Positions 11,696 through 22,300 of a DNA stretch of 64,000 nucleotides are shown here, one piece after another. Position 1 is the stretch's first letter. Each line of letters begins with the position of its first letter. The position numbers and the translations under genes were made by a program. The stretch is taken from NCBI GenBank assembly GCA_020073385.1, contig JAIQFH010000008.1, positions 112,591-176,590 on the forward strand. The letters run 5' to 3'. The notes beneath the pieces were generated by a model. That model made no database searches. It had not been told where the DNA came from and saw nothing but the letters and a program-made list of their open reading frames with translations. The DNA is from Terriglobia bacterium. GTDB lineage: Bacteria > Acidobacteriota > Terriglobia > Terriglobales > Acidobacteriaceae.

Positions 11696-12430
11696 ATGCA
11701 CCACTTCGTCATGTCATTCCTGGTCCAACCCACAATTTCAGGAGCGGAGGCGGCCCAGTTCATCCTGCGCTGGTTTCACCTCATCGCCGGCATTACCTGG
11801 ATCGGATTGCTGTACTTCTTCAACCTGGTGAATGTGCCGTTCATGAAAACGGTGGACGCCGCCGTCAAACCCAAAATCTTCGAGAACATGACGCTCCCCG
11901 CGCTGAATTGGTTCCGCTGGAGCGCGCTGGTGACGGTGTTCGTGGGCGGTTGGTATTGGGGGCAATTTCTGGTCGCACCGGACGCCCAGCGGGACGGCGG
12001 CAGCGAAGGCAAAACCATGGGCCTGTTCCTGCTGATCTGGATCGTGGTCTTCTTCCTGCTGTATTTCGTGATCAAGAAGGCCACTCCGAACGGGTATGTG
12101 CTCGGCGCGATCACGGCCGTGGTTGTGTACGCGGCAGGATGGCTGTTCGTCCACTACACACCCGTCGGCGGAGACGACAACCACGTGTTATGTATCGGCA
12201 TCGGCGGCGGCTTCGGCATCGTGATGCTGTTCAACGTCTGGGGCATCATCTGGCCGAACAATAAGAAGATCATCCGCGGCACGTTGGCCGGGACGCCTCC
12301 CGCGAATGCAGCGGCGCTGGCTCGCCAGGCATTCCTGGCCTCGCGGACGAATTTCTTTTTGTCGGTGCCGATGTTGTTTTACATGGCGGCGGCTTCGCAC
12401 TTTGCTAGCACGGTGATATTCGGAAAGTAA
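11696..12430 (+). CDS. PuuD-like (urate hydroxylase N-terminal domain) membrane protein
   Basis: Integral membrane protein of 244 residues, similar in style to the N-terminal membrane domain of urate hydroxylase PuuD, without its C-terminal cytochrome c domain. About six hydrophobic segments are visible, with RWFHLIAGITWIGLLYFFN in the first helix and FGIVMLFNVWGIIWPNNKK near the C-terminus. A GGAGGAG site precedes the ATG. A terminator hairpin follows. The 3' part (from 12152) is duplicated as a decayed copy at 17692-17971, marking an old tandem duplication. Without the cytochrome domain, urate oxidation cannot be claimed. Confidence 0.8.
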   Translation: MHHFVMSFLVQPTISGAEAAQFILRWFHLIAGITWIGLLYFFNLVNVPFMKTVDAAVKPKIFENMTLPALNWFRWSALVTVFVGGWYWGQFLVAPDAQRDGGSEGKTMGLFLLIWIVVFFLLYFVIKKATPNGYVLGAITAVVVYAAGWLFVHYTPVGGDDNHVLCIGIGGGFGIVMLFNVWGIIWPNNKKIIRGTLAGTPPANAAALARQAFLASRTNFFLSVPMLFYMAAASHFASTVIFGK

Positions 12431-12452
12431 AAACCTGTTTCTGCTGAAAAGG

Positions 12453-12472
12453 GCCCCACCCTGAGGTGGGGC
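12453..12472 (+). terminator. Rho-independent terminator of the PuuD-like gene
   Basis: A perfect 8-base-pair stem (GCCCCACC / GGTGGGGC) with loop CTGA, followed by TTCGCTTGTTT, 23 bases after the stop codon. Confidence 0.75.
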
Positions 12473-12560
12473 TTCGCTTGTTTGCGAATGCGAGTTTCAC
12501 TGGTGCATGCGGCGCTTCCCCTACCGAAACTCATGATCTCTGGCAGAATTGCCCCATTCC

Positions 12561-13553
12561 CTATTTCCCTTTGCCGGCGATTCTTTCCAGCATTTCTTGG
12601 ACACGTCTGACATTAGGACCCTTCGGGTCCTCCTTCAAGTAGAGTCTGAGTTCCGCAGCCGCCTGCTCCTTCTGACCCAAGGCTTCCAGCGCATAGCCGG
12701 CGATCATATGCGTGTTGGCCAGACCTTGATGAGGCAGTTGGTGGACGCGCACCGCGTGGTCAGCCGCCTGCTGGAATCGGTGCAGTTGGAGTTCGGCGTA
12801 GGCTGCATTTTCGAGGGCCCAAGCATTCTCGGGTTCAACATTGAGGGACTGGTTGAGCAGTAGGGCAACCTGCGCGTAGTTGTGTTCGGAAAGGAGGATG
12901 CGCGCCAGATTGCGCTGCGCGCCGGCAAACGTATCGTTGAGCTGGGTAGCCTTCACGAAGGCCTGGCGTGCGGCTGTCGTGTCATTCATCTGCGAGCAGG
13001 CGACCCCAAGTCCGTTATATGCCAAGTCGTACTCCGGGTAGAGATCAATAGCCGCCTGGAAGTGTTTACGGCTGTCCGACCAATTGTGATCCTCCAGCGA
13101 CTTGCTTCCTTTTTCAAACTCCTTATGTGCGTTGTCTGGAATCTTCAAACGTATTGCTGGAACCACGCTTTGTTCTGGCTGAGGTGTGGCTTCGGCGTCT
13201 GTCTTGCGCTTGACCTGAAAGGTCTCAGCGTGAAAGTCCTCGACGGGAGTTATCTCGAGCTCCCCCTCAAAAGGGTAGAAGTCAGCGCCAGAGATACGGA
13301 GGCGGTGCACGCCGGTTGTTGTGTTGAACTCGACGCGCCCGTCCTGATCGGTGACTTTCTGGTTCATCGCAGTGCCGAAGCCGAGCCCATCCTGCAACTC
13401 AACGGTGGCGTCACGGACCCGGGTTTGCCCATCGTAAGTCACCGTGATGCGCAAGCGGACAGGACGAGGCGCCGCTAAACGTGGTTGTTGGGACAGGCAG
13501 GTAACGCAGGCGGCGAAGACGAATAGTGCCGATCGCACATGAAGCTTGCGCAT
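12561..13553 (-). CDS. Secreted TPR-repeat protein
   Basis: A 330-residue protein starting at MRKLHVRSALFVFA, a signal peptide with a GGAG ribosome site; the open frame upstream is not protein-like. Residues about 30-120 look like a carboxypeptidase-regulatory/Ig-type beta domain (LRITVTYDGQTRV, VTDQDGRVEFNTT). Residues about 150-325 are tetratricopeptide repeats (DLYPEYDLAYNGLGVACSQ, NVEPENAWALENAAYAEL). Such proteins scaffold complexes in the periplasm or at the outer membrane. It lies directly downstream of the first giant TonB receptor, in the same direction, and may be its partner. Confidence 0.85.
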   Translation of the reverse strand: MRKLHVRSALFVFAACVTCLSQQPRLAAPRPVRLRITVTYDGQTRVRDATVELQDGLGFGTAMNQKVTDQDGRVEFNTTTGVHRLRISGADFYPFEGELEITPVEDFHAETFQVKRKTDAEATPQPEQSVVPAIRLKIPDNAHKEFEKGSKSLEDHNWSDSRKHFQAAIDLYPEYDLAYNGLGVACSQMNDTTAARQAFVKATQLNDTFAGAQRNLARILLSEHNYAQVALLLNQSLNVEPENAWALENAAYAELQLHRFQQAADHAVRVHQLPHQGLANTHMIAGYALEALGQKEQAAAELRLYLKEDPKGPNVRRVQEMLERIAGKGK

Positions 13554-13666
13554 GAAGAAAACTCCTTCGCGAAACGGCGGCGCCGGACGCCGGGCGCCTT
13601 CACCCTCAACGGCAAGTGTAGCTCCGATTCGCGGCGCGACATCGAGCGTTCGTGACCAAGAACAAA

Positions 13667-13690
13667 GGGCCGGCGTTTGCAGCCGGCCCC
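13667..13690 (-). terminator. Terminator of the first TonB receptor gene
   Basis: GGGCCGGC and GCCGGCCCC pair around GTTTGCA. On the minus strand the stem is followed by CTTTGTTCTT. It lies 30 bases past the receptor stop codon. Confidence 0.7.
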
Positions 13691-13719
13691 CCAAGAATCT
13701 CAAACCGTCTCCCACGAAG

Positions 13720-16700
13720 CTAGAAGACGAACTTGACCTTCATACGGATGCCCCGTGGAGACTGCCAGCCGTATGGCAAACCATACATGCTGTTTAGCAC
13801 TCGGTGAGTGTTCCCGTATCCCGCCGTGCCGTTAGCGGCGTCAATGTAGTTGTAGGCCCCTGTTTCGAGCACCTGATAATCGAGAGGCGGCAGGACAGAC
13901 CCCGTGCGGACCAGGTTCGTGTCGAAGAACGTCGGGCTGTGCTGGTTGAAGAGGTTGAGGATGTTCACCTCGAAGCCGAGCTTCAGAGCTTCGTTCGTCT
14001 TGCTGACGCCGAACTCGTTCACGATGCTCGCGTCGGTTTGGCTGAAGCTAGGAGTGCGCCGCGAGTGGACCCCACCCAGCACAAAGTCGCCGGTAGTGGG
14101 ATCGCGAGTCACGTCGACAAAGTTACCACGGCCCTCGACAAAGACTGGGGCACCCCACACGCTCATGTAGCTGGTCAGTGGGCTACCGGAGTACCAGACC
14201 TGGTAGCCTCCGAGCAGGGTTTCCATCTTCCACCATTTCAAGCGATAGTAGCCGAAGCCCTTGATGCCGTGCGGGCGATCGGTCGCCTCAGGACCGTCAA
14301 TCACTTTGCCATGCGCGTCGAAGGACATGAACGGCTCGTCGAAGGCGCGGCTGGTGTTGGAGCCTTGGCGCCCGCCACCCCCGTCGCTGACGTCAGTGGC
14401 AGTCAGGCCGCTGTAGTTCCCGCGCAAACGGCTGTAGGTATAGGAAACAGCGCCAAACCAGTTAGCGGAAGTGGCCTTGGTCAGCCGGAACTCCACCCCA
14501 TCGTATCGACGACTGGCTATCGGGTTCGGCGGGCAGCCGTCGCATTTCGTGGCGTTCAACCCCTTCCCCGGGTTAACCAGGTAATACTGTTCTCCGTTGG
14601 GCAGGATGGTGCCTGCGTCTTCGATTGTGTCATCCAGGCGCTTGCGCGAATAACGGGTTTCGAGCGCTAGATGGCGGGCCAGTGCCCAATCTGCACCGAC
14701 CACCATCTCGTGCTGCTTCATTGGTTTGAGGTGGGGATCGATAAGGCCCGAGGGGCCTTGCGAGACGTCGTTAACGGGCAAACGGAAGTCCTCGTTGGCG
14801 ATGAATCGGGCGCCCGTGATCGTGCCCTCGGCCGCACCCGTACGGGGACAATAGTGGCCATCACTGCCGCGCAACGGAAGGATCGCCGTGAACACGTGCG
14901 GGTCGTCGACAGCGTATGCGCAGTCGTGCCAATAGTCGCCACCGAAGGAACCGCGTGGTAGTTCGTACTTCATGATGTCGAAGAAGTAACCGAAGCTCCC
15001 GTACAGCTTGACTTTGCCGTTTTGCAACACGTCCCAGGAAGCGCCCAGACGAGGAGCGACTTTGTCCGTGAAGCCAAAGCTAATGCCGGGGTTACCCTCG
15101 ACGAACGTTGGGACATGCTCCTTATCGAAGCGCACGCCTAAGTTGAGGGTCACGCCATGACCCACCGTCCAGGCATCCTGCACATACAAGGCATAGTTCT
15201 TGCTCGCCGCCTTGCCAGTCGTTCCAAGCTCGCGCAGGTTGACAGTGCCCCAGTTGCCACGGCAGGTACCGGCACCCGCCACGGCACCGAACATAGCTGC
15301 ATTTTCCGCTTCGACATCGGCGCAGTGCTCCCCGGGAGCGGTTCGTTGATCAGCGGGACATGGGATCGCATCCCCATTAGCATCCGTGCACGCGGGCGAA
15401 CTGAGCGAGGGGGACCACGCAAGTCCGAAGCCGACGTACACGTCCGCCGTGTTATATCCATTGGATGTGTTGTTGCTGAGCCGGTTCAGACCGAAGCCTC
15501 CCTTGAAGTTGTGGGCTCCGAATCCTTTCTTGAACACGGCGATGTCAGCGTTAAAGCTCTTGCGGTCGAAGGGGTTGAACAGCGTGGCTGTGTTATCCCC
15601 GATATTGGTGAAGGCGGTGGACTGAACTGACTCCGGCGCTGCGACGCCCAGAGTTTGGCCGTCCAGCGAAGTCAAATTGGCGGCCGCTGGCGCATTGCCA
15701 GTGGCATAAGGGTAGGTGGTGTCGCGATAGAAGTAACGGATGCCCTGTGGTATGCCACGATCCTGGTAGTCGTTGTATACGCGACCAAAACGAGCGGTGA
15801 ACACGACGTTTGGGTTGAAGTTGATGTCACCACCGACATTGTAAATCACGCTAGGTCTGACAAAACCGATGCCAATGTTGTAGTTGTCTGGATTGTTGCC
15901 GGCGGTGGTGTTCAAACCCCCGTAGACATAGTCCGCATTCGGCAGGGTAAGTGTCAGTGGGCCTAGCCCACCGGCGAAGTTTGCGCCATGTCCCTTTTCG
16001 TAGTCGTACTGCCACGAGCCGAAGACACGGATTTTGTCGCTCACCCGCGCATCTAGTCGCGCGAGGGAATAATACGTGTCATTGGTTTCAAGAAACGTGC
16101 GCAGGCCCGTGGTCATGTTCACTGTGCGCTCCCGGCGTTCCAGGCGCGGCACGGAACTGAGAAACACCCAGAGACGGTCCTTCATGAGCGCACCGCCCGC
16201 CTCAAATCCCGGATCGATTAGGCGGTAGTGGTCCTTCTTAGGCTGGACATATTGCGCCGTCTGATCCAGGAACGGAGTAGGGGTGCCAGAAGGATCGCCA
16301 GTCGCCGCAGTTGTCGGGTCCCGGCGTAGAACCTGGTCGGGCGCCGAATCCAGCGAGTCCCCTTCGTAATAGCTGAAGACGCTGCCGTGCCATGTGTTAC
16401 TGCCGCGCTTTTGGATGACGTTGATCACTCCGCCCAAAGCGCCGCCGTGCTCAGCCTCGAAGCCGCTGGTTTTGACTACGACTTCCTGAATGAATTCCAT
16501 AGGCACATTGGTGTTGGCCGCACCGTTCTGAACGTCGGCCGTCTCCTGCCCCTCGACCAAATAGGAGTTTTCCGAGTTGCCAGACCCGTCAATCTGGTAA
16601 CCCACACTGCCGTTGTTGGGTCCGCCCTGCAGGGGTTCGGCACGCGCTCCTGGAGCAAACTGGATCACCGACTGGAAGGAGCGTCCGGTCGCCACGCTTG

Positions 16701-17133
16701 CCAGGATGTCTTGCGTGACGTTGGTCTGGACCTTACTCTGGGCGACGTCCACCAGCGGCGCCGCGCCAGTAACTTCCACGACCTCGTTGGTTGCACCAAC
16801 TTCCAATTGGACATCCACGTTCGGCAATCGGCCGGTTGCGAGCACGATGCCCTCAAGCCTGACAGGCCTGAAACCTTTGGCGTTGACGCTCACGGAATAG
16901 GTTCCTGCAGGGATTTCGGTTACGCGATAGAACCCTGCCGAATCGGTCACGGCCGTCTTGGAGCCGAGGAGAGACGGGCCCTTGATTTCGATGTTCGCGC
17001 CCGCAATGAGCGCGCCGCTTTTGTCCTTTACTACGCCCTGCAGGCCTGCAGTGGTTTCTTGCGCCCACAGCAGCGGTGTTACCACAATGATCGCCAACAA
17101 AGTAAGCAGCCTGTTCGACCCTATGAATCGCAT
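13720..17133 (-). CDS. Oar-like TonB-dependent outer-membrane receptor (copy 1)
   Basis: Giant outer-membrane protein of 1137 residues starting at MRFIGSNRLL, preceded by a perfect AGGAGG site. Signal peptide 1-25 is followed by a carboxypeptidase-regulatory-like domain (TTAGLQGVVKDKSGALIAGA, residues about 28-110). Then come a plug domain (VGYQIDGSGNSENSYLVEGQ) and a long beta-barrel ending in the aromatic residue F (MKVKFVF), as outer-membrane barrels do. Such receptors are expanded in Acidobacteriota and are thought to import large or complex substrates; the ligand is unknown. Upstream lies a long palindromic operator-like site. It forms unit 1 of the tandem-duplicated locus. Confidence 0.93.
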   Translation of the reverse strand: MRFIGSNRLLTLLAIIVVTPLLWAQETTAGLQGVVKDKSGALIAGANIEIKGPSLLGSKTAVTDSAGFYRVTEIPAGTYSVSVNAKGFRPVRLEGIVLATGRLPNVDVQLEVGATNEVVEVTGAAPLVDVAQSKVQTNVTQDILASVATGRSFQSVIQFAPGARAEPLQGGPNNGSVGYQIDGSGNSENSYLVEGQETADVQNGAANTNVPMEFIQEVVVKTSGFEAEHGGALGGVINVIQKRGSNTWHGSVFSYYEGDSLDSAPDQVLRRDPTTAATGDPSGTPTPFLDQTAQYVQPKKDHYRLIDPGFEAGGALMKDRLWVFLSSVPRLERRERTVNMTTGLRTFLETNDTYYSLARLDARVSDKIRVFGSWQYDYEKGHGANFAGGLGPLTLTLPNADYVYGGLNTTAGNNPDNYNIGIGFVRPSVIYNVGGDINFNPNVVFTARFGRVYNDYQDRGIPQGIRYFYRDTTYPYATGNAPAAANLTSLDGQTLGVAAPESVQSTAFTNIGDNTATLFNPFDRKSFNADIAVFKKGFGAHNFKGGFGLNRLSNNTSNGYNTADVYVGFGLAWSPSLSSPACTDANGDAIPCPADQRTAPGEHCADVEAENAAMFGAVAGAGTCRGNWGTVNLRELGTTGKAASKNYALYVQDAWTVGHGVTLNLGVRFDKEHVPTFVEGNPGISFGFTDKVAPRLGASWDVLQNGKVKLYGSFGYFFDIMKYELPRGSFGGDYWHDCAYAVDDPHVFTAILPLRGSDGHYCPRTGAAEGTITGARFIANEDFRLPVNDVSQGPSGLIDPHLKPMKQHEMVVGADWALARHLALETRYSRKRLDDTIEDAGTILPNGEQYYLVNPGKGLNATKCDGCPPNPIASRRYDGVEFRLTKATSANWFGAVSYTYSRLRGNYSGLTATDVSDGGGGRQGSNTSRAFDEPFMSFDAHGKVIDGPEATDRPHGIKGFGYYRLKWWKMETLLGGYQVWYSGSPLTSYMSVWGAPVFVEGRGNFVDVTRDPTTGDFVLGGVHSRRTPSFSQTDASIVNEFGVSKTNEALKLGFEVNILNLFNQHSPTFFDTNLVRTGSVLPPLDYQVLETGAYNYIDAANGTAGYGNTHRVLNSMYGLPYGWQSPRGIRMKVKFVF

Positions 17134-17324
17134 CTTCTGCCTCCTGTTTCGCGTTGAAAATCTCAGAAAAACACCCAAGCCCCTGGCTTCGCGGTCTGAG
17201 GACTACGCCACTGACAATCGAACTGACTTGTCTAAATAGACTACAGAGAACCGGAATCAAAAACGCGCTGACCCGAGCACTCAAACAGCGGCTTTCGTCA
17301 CAACAAAAACGAGCAACAATACTG

Positions 17325-17384
17325 CAAACAAAGTGTCAATGCAATTACTTATCCAAACAAAACGTCAATGAAACGTTTTGTTTG
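17325..17384. promoter_or_regulatory. Operator-like palindrome and direct repeat upstream of TonB receptor 1
   Basis: CAAACAAAACGT (17354-17365) and ACGTTTTGTTTG (17373-17384) form a perfect 12-base inverted repeat around CAATGAA. The left half with its flank is also directly repeated at 17325-17344 (CAAACAAAGTGTCAATGCAA). The site lies about 200 bases upstream of the receptor start. It resembles a repressor or activator operator more than a terminator, as it has no T-tract. Confidence 0.55.
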
Positions 17385-17512
17385 CATTGTCTTAGTGCAG
17401 TTTGGTTGCCGGAGACTATTGAAAAGTGTAAGATCAGGTCGCTTGGCTATGAGAAACGGAATACTTCAAAGCATTCTTCTCAAAGCAATTGGTGGCGAGG
17501 AGGGTTAGGAAA

Positions 17513-17691
17513 TCAGCGGTTCTTCCTGGCTCGCGTCGGCACTTCACCCGGCGCCAACACGCGACGCACAATCGGCGTGTTCAGCTTGTACTTGCGCTCG
17601 TTGACGTTGCCGGCGTCGTCCTGCACTCGGAGGATGAAGACGGGCAGGGTTCCTTCCTTGTCGAAGGTCTCCTGGGTGATGGTCACGGGCA
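17513..17691 (-). pseudogene. Decayed 3' end of the SH3 lipoprotein gene
   Basis: This stretch matches the last ~180 bases of the SH3 lipoprotein gene at 23310-23491. Across the best 118 bases only three positions differ. It stops abruptly at 17691, where the sequence switches to a copy of the PuuD-like gene. No start codon or upstream half exists. It is a remnant marking the junction of a tandem duplication. Confidence 0.9.
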
Positions 17692-17971
17692 CACTACACG
17701 CCGGTGGGCCGCGATGATCAGCACGTGATCGCCATTGGCGTGGGCGGCGGCATGGGCATCGTGATGCTATTTAACGTGTGGGGCATCATCTGGCCGAACA
17801 ATAAGAAGATCATCCGCGGCACGCTGGCCGGGGCGCCTCCGGCGAATGCGGCGGCTCTGGCCCGCCAGGCATTCCTGGCCTCGCGCGACGAATTTCTTTT
17901 TGTCAGTCCCGATGTTGTTCTACATGGCAGCCGCGTCGCACTTTGGGAGCACGGTGATATTTGGGAAGTAG
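17692..17971 (+). pseudogene. Decayed 3' end of the PuuD-like gene
   Basis: This matches 12152-12430 of the PuuD-like membrane gene at high identity, including the unchanged stretch around WGIIWPNNKK. One base is gained near 17887 (GCGCGACG where the parent has GCGGACG), which shifts the frame and destroys the C-terminus. The 5' half is missing. It joins directly to the SH3 fragment at 17691/17692. Confidence 0.9.
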
Positions 17972-18001
17972 CTCGATTTCACTCACCATGACAGAAGATC
18001 G

Positions 18002-18034
18002 GCAAGGGGAAGCGGTCACCCACTCTCCCCTTGC
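18002..18034 (-). terminator. Stem-loop after the beta-propeller gene
   Basis: GCAAGGGGA (18002-18010) and TCCCCTTGC (18026-18034) form a perfect 9-base-pair stem just past the stop codon of the minus-strand gene. No strong T-run follows on the minus strand. Confidence 0.5.
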
Positions 18035-18039
18035 AGTTT

Positions 18040-19173
18040 TCACGGAGTAGAAATCCGGCCGTACGATGGGCGTGTGCCCATCACTTTGGTATCGCTCAGC
18101 AGTTTCATCTTCAGATCGTCGGTCACGGCAAAAATTTGATATTCGCCGCTCCACTGCTCACAGCGCGGTTTTTCCTCGCCAGGAACGATTCCCTGCGACC
18201 CCAACCGGTTCAGCGAGGAAATGATAATCAGCTTGCCATCTCGCGACCATGAGGGAAAACAGAAGTCCTGATTCTTGGAGTGTACCAATCCTTGCGGCTC
18301 CGAGCCGTCGGCGTTCATCACGAACAAACCGCGGCGATCATTGGACGTGGCAGAGATGTAGGCGATCGTTTTCCCATCCGGTCCCCAAGCAGGATTCGAG
18401 TCTTCCGCATTGTGTTTGGTAAGCCGTCGGACGTTCGATCCATCGGAATTCATGGCGTAAATCTGGAAGATGCCGTCGCGGCGCGACTCGAACGCGATTT
18501 CGCGGCCGTCGGGGGACCACGTGGGATCCATGCCATGGTCCGTGAGTTTCTTTGGATTGGACCCATCGGCGTCTATGAGCCAGATCTCAGGATTGCGGCT
18601 GGGTTGCGTCTGGGCAAAAGCGTAATACGAGATCTTCTTTCCGTCAGGCGACCACACTGGGCCACAAGCATCACCGCTCTTGTGGTCCGTTATACGCTTG
18701 GGGCTGGTTCCATCTGAGTTCATGACGTAGATCTGTGAGTAGATCGTGTCCCGCAACGAGCAATAAACGATCTTCGTACCATCGGGAGAAAGCATGGGAT
18801 CGGAACCAAACACCTTGAGCCGAGTCACGCCCGAGCCATCTGGATTCATGAGCGCGATTTCGCTCGTTTTCGGGTTCGCGACCGAGCGGCTTTGCATGTC
18901 TGGGGCATCATGAGTCACCGTTACCATCCCGCCTTGGCTAGCCCCTCCAGTAGCCTCATTCGCCGGGTCGCCAATCGCGCCGGGGCCTGACTCAGCCACC
19001 GTGATGCTTCGCATTGAGGACACTCCGATCGAGGGATCGGCGCGTACGAAAACTATCTTGTCCCTCAGGGCTCGAGGAGCGGACGCCGCAGTCGTTGCAG
19101 TCTGCCCGGACGCAGCTGGCGGTGCGGCGAAAGAAACGATCACAAAACAGGCAAGACAGCCTTGACGGAACAT
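18040..19173 (-). CDS. Secreted TolB-like (PD40) beta-propeller protein
   Basis: A 377-residue protein with a signal peptide (residues 1-23). It has at least five PD40/WD40-type blades, each with the typical pattern of SPDGTKIVY, WSPDGKKISYYA, WSPDGREIAFES and WGPDGKTIAYIS separated by NSDGS turns. TolB-like propellers act in the periplasm in protein-protein contacts. A GGAGG site precedes the start. It lies downstream of the second TonB receptor, where unit 1 has the TPR protein, and may be an accessory of that receptor. Confidence 0.88.
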   Translation of the reverse strand: MFRQGCLACFVIVSFAAPPAASGQTATTAASAPRALRDKIVFVRADPSIGVSSMRSITVAESGPGAIGDPANEATGGASQGGMVTVTHDAPDMQSRSVANPKTSEIALMNPDGSGVTRLKVFGSDPMLSPDGTKIVYCSLRDTIYSQIYVMNSDGTSPKRITDHKSGDACGPVWSPDGKKISYYAFAQTQPSRNPEIWLIDADGSNPKKLTDHGMDPTWSPDGREIAFESRRDGIFQIYAMNSDGSNVRRLTKHNAEDSNPAWGPDGKTIAYISATSNDRRGLFVMNADGSEPQGLVHSKNQDFCFPSWSRDGKLIIISSLNRLGSQGIVPGEEKPRCEQWSGEYQIFAVTDDLKMKLLSDTKVMGTRPSYGRISTP

Positions 19174-19262
19174 CGGGTTATCCTCCCGGGCGAAATAGTA
19201 GTCTCACCCCAGGCACGCCGCAAGATCGTGTCGAAGAGCACATTTTCTCCACACAATAAGAA

Positions 19263-19293
19263 AAGGCCACCAGCGTTTGAGTCTGGTGGCCTT
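19263..19293 (-). terminator. Rho-independent terminator of TonB receptor 2
   Basis: AAGGCCACCAG and CTGGTGGCCTT form an 11-base-pair stem around a 9-base loop. On the minus strand it is followed by TTCTTATTG. It lies 26 bases past the receptor stop codon. Confidence 0.8.
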
Positions 19294-19318
19294 GCAGAAA
19301 GAACAAAAGAACAGAGGT

Positions 19319-22300
19319 TTAAAACACGATCCGCAGACCGAATTCGATCTGCCGTTGCGCGCCCAGACCGTAAACGCCCGTGCCGTTGCCGACGCGGAAC
19401 GACTCATTGTCTGGTTTGGTCGTGCCGTTGATCGATCCGTTGCCGGCTCCGAACAGGATGCCGTTCATTGTGTTCGGCGGCAGGTTGAAGTTGCTGAAGT
19501 TGGGCAGGTTGTAGAAGCCCACGCTCGGTTCGATCGTCACCCGGTCATGGAATGTGTGCCGCCAAGCCAACTTTAGATCCATTGCGCGAAGCCAGGTGAA
19601 ATTCACCTGACCAGCGGGAGCCGGATCGATGGTCGGAGAAACACCACCCAACGCTAATAGCTGGTCGGCCGTCATCAAGCCATTCTGGATCAGCACGTTG
19701 CCCGCTGGAGTCGGCTGATTTGCCTGGCTGGTGTTGTACTTGCTGATCACCGGATTCAGCGAACCTGCATTGGTTCCACGATCAAACTGACCGAGATGTG
19801 TTCCCGGCAGCGGGTCGCCCGTGGTTCCATCACCGGTGAAGTCTGTCCTGAAGATTTCGCCGACATCGCCGAAGTTCGGTGACACGATGGCGCTGGACAA
19901 GGGGCTGTAAAAGTGCGAAATCAGGCCCAAACGGAAGCCCCCGGGAATATCAGCGTAGCCGCCGAACGATATCTGATGGGTACGATCGAGCAGCGCCGGC
20001 CCGTAATACCTACCAGGATTGTTATTGTCCGCGGCTGATAGGACGAAGTCCTGATCACTGTCGGCCGGGGTACCCGTAAGCTGAGCGCCACCCGTGTTGC
20101 TGAAGTTCGAGAGGCTATAGGCCACCTGGAAGTTCAATGCTTTGACACCACGGAATGGGCTGTTCACATTTTCCACAAGCTTCATCTGCAAAGCGTTGTA
20201 GACCGAACGTCCGATTGGCTTCAGGAAGAATGCTGAATTCTGGCTTGAGTTTACGCCGCCGAAGGCGCAGGGACGACTGAGGCCTCCCAAAGAGGGATCT
20301 TGGGCACATCCCGCGCCGGCAACATCGTTGGGCGTACCAAGGCCGTTGGCCACGTAGTCGTCGATCGTCGCTCCAGCACCAATAGCACAATCGACGTCAG
20401 CGCATTCGAACGCGGCGTTGGTATCGGCGATCGCAGCCTGCGCGCCTCCGAGGTTGAACGTAGAGATGTCACCGACCTTGTTCACGTCGATAGCTAGGAG
20501 GCTGCGAGTTTCGATGTTGCGCAGATAATCGGCGCTGAACACCATGCCATGCCGGATCTCGCGCTGGATGCCGATGTTCATCTGCACCGACACCGGACTC
20601 TTGTAATTCGGGGCATATAAGAACGCCGGTTGACCGAGACCTTGCGCCAAGAGCGTTCCCGCGAAGTTTGGATTGGGAGTGTGGGGATCAAAAGTGTTGC
20701 CCGCCAACACTTGCTGCCAGAACGTCATGATCTGCGGAATTACATCTCCGACGTGAACATTGTTGCCGCAGATTCCGGCAGCTGGCGTGATCGAACCGCC
20801 GCTTACCGGAACCGGCTCCGGACTACCACTAAGGCAAGCGCTGGTGACCGCGTTGAAAGCACCCGTCTGCAGACGTGCCGGACGATCGAAAAGAACGTTA
20901 TTCCAGATCGCGTTCTCGTAGAACAGGCCCACCCCGCCGCGGATGACAGTCCTACCGTTTTTATTAGGATCCCACGCGAATCCAATCTGCGGTGCAAAAT
21001 TCAAGTTGGGCTGATTTACTTTGTTTCCGTAGCCAGGGAAGGCGGCGTTGAGATCAACGCAGGGGCCTCCGGTATAGCCAGTGCATGTTACTGGCGGAAG
21101 ATCGCTGTCGCTGCGACCGGTATCGCGATCATAACGCAATCCAACGGTCAGGGTTAGGTTCGGTTTGATCTTCCAGGAATCACCCACGTACAATCCGATC
21201 CGGTTGTCCGGACCCAAGCCACCTGCCGGGAATCCGAGGGCGGGCTCCAAAGTGCTGAAACCCTGACCGTTGCCAACACGCAGCCGGTTGACCGGGTAGT
21301 TGAGAGGATTCATATCTCCGCCAGCAGCTGATCCTTGGTTGGCGAAATACTCGGTTGACCCGGGGCATGGATCTGTAAAGTCTCCCGCATGGTCGGTGCA
21401 ACCACCTCCGTTCGTGCTCCACGAAACTCGAGGGGCGGTACCATAGAAGTCCGCAAATCCGCCGCCCTGAATGTGGTTGAACGCGACGCCATACCGGATG
21501 GTATGGGAGTGATAAATCTTGCTCCCATCGTACTTGATTTCGCGGTTTGACTGCGGCGTACTCTGCGGCGCCAGGAGGTTAGGACCAACGAAGAACGAGC
21601 CGGAACTCATTTCCAGTCCGGTGCAGCAAAATGGCAGGGCGGAGTTGTTCACCGTCGAATCGACAATTTGGTTTTGGAATTTCAAGTACGAGAAGCGAAT
21701 GCTATGGCTGAAACTGCCAGAAGCGAAATCAAAGCCAACGACGTGTTGACGGGTGATGTCCCGGTTATCGTAGAGCGAAAACCCTAATCCAAAGGTCGCC
21801 AGTAGCGAGTTCTTAAAGTACGAATATCGGTAAAACGCCTTGGCACCATTGCCGAGGTTGTAGTCCAGCTTGCCGATCAGGTTATCCTCGATGAAAGGGG
21901 AGCTAAAACCCTGACCAACGTTGGCATAGGGTGTTCCCACCAGGACCACCGGCGCAAAGGATGCTTGCTTGGTACGTTCGCCGTCGCCAAAGAAGAAGAG
22001 CTTATTCTTAATGATTGGTCCGCCCAAACGGGCGCCATACTGATCGCGCTGGTTGTAAAAGTCGTTGCCTCCGGGCGCGGCCGCACCCATGGAGTGATCG
22101 CGGAAGAAACCAAACGCTTCGCCATGGAGCGCGTTGGTCCCGGAACGGGTAGTTACGTTGACCGCGCCTGAAGAAGTCAGGTCCTGCGACAGATCCAGCG
22201 ATGACTGGCTCAACTGAAATTCATCAATCGCACTGGCGGGAATATCTGCCGTAGTAGTTCCCACAGTCTCGTCGCTCACGTCGACGCCGTCCACGTTAAC

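Noticed and set aside
11696..12430. Full urate hydroxylase PuuD
   Set aside because: The C-terminal cytochrome c domain with its CxxCH haem motif is missing and no urate pathway genes lie nearby.
17513..17971. Two short genes
   Set aside because: Both are 3' fragments without starts, one with a frameshift, and match longer intact genes in the same window.
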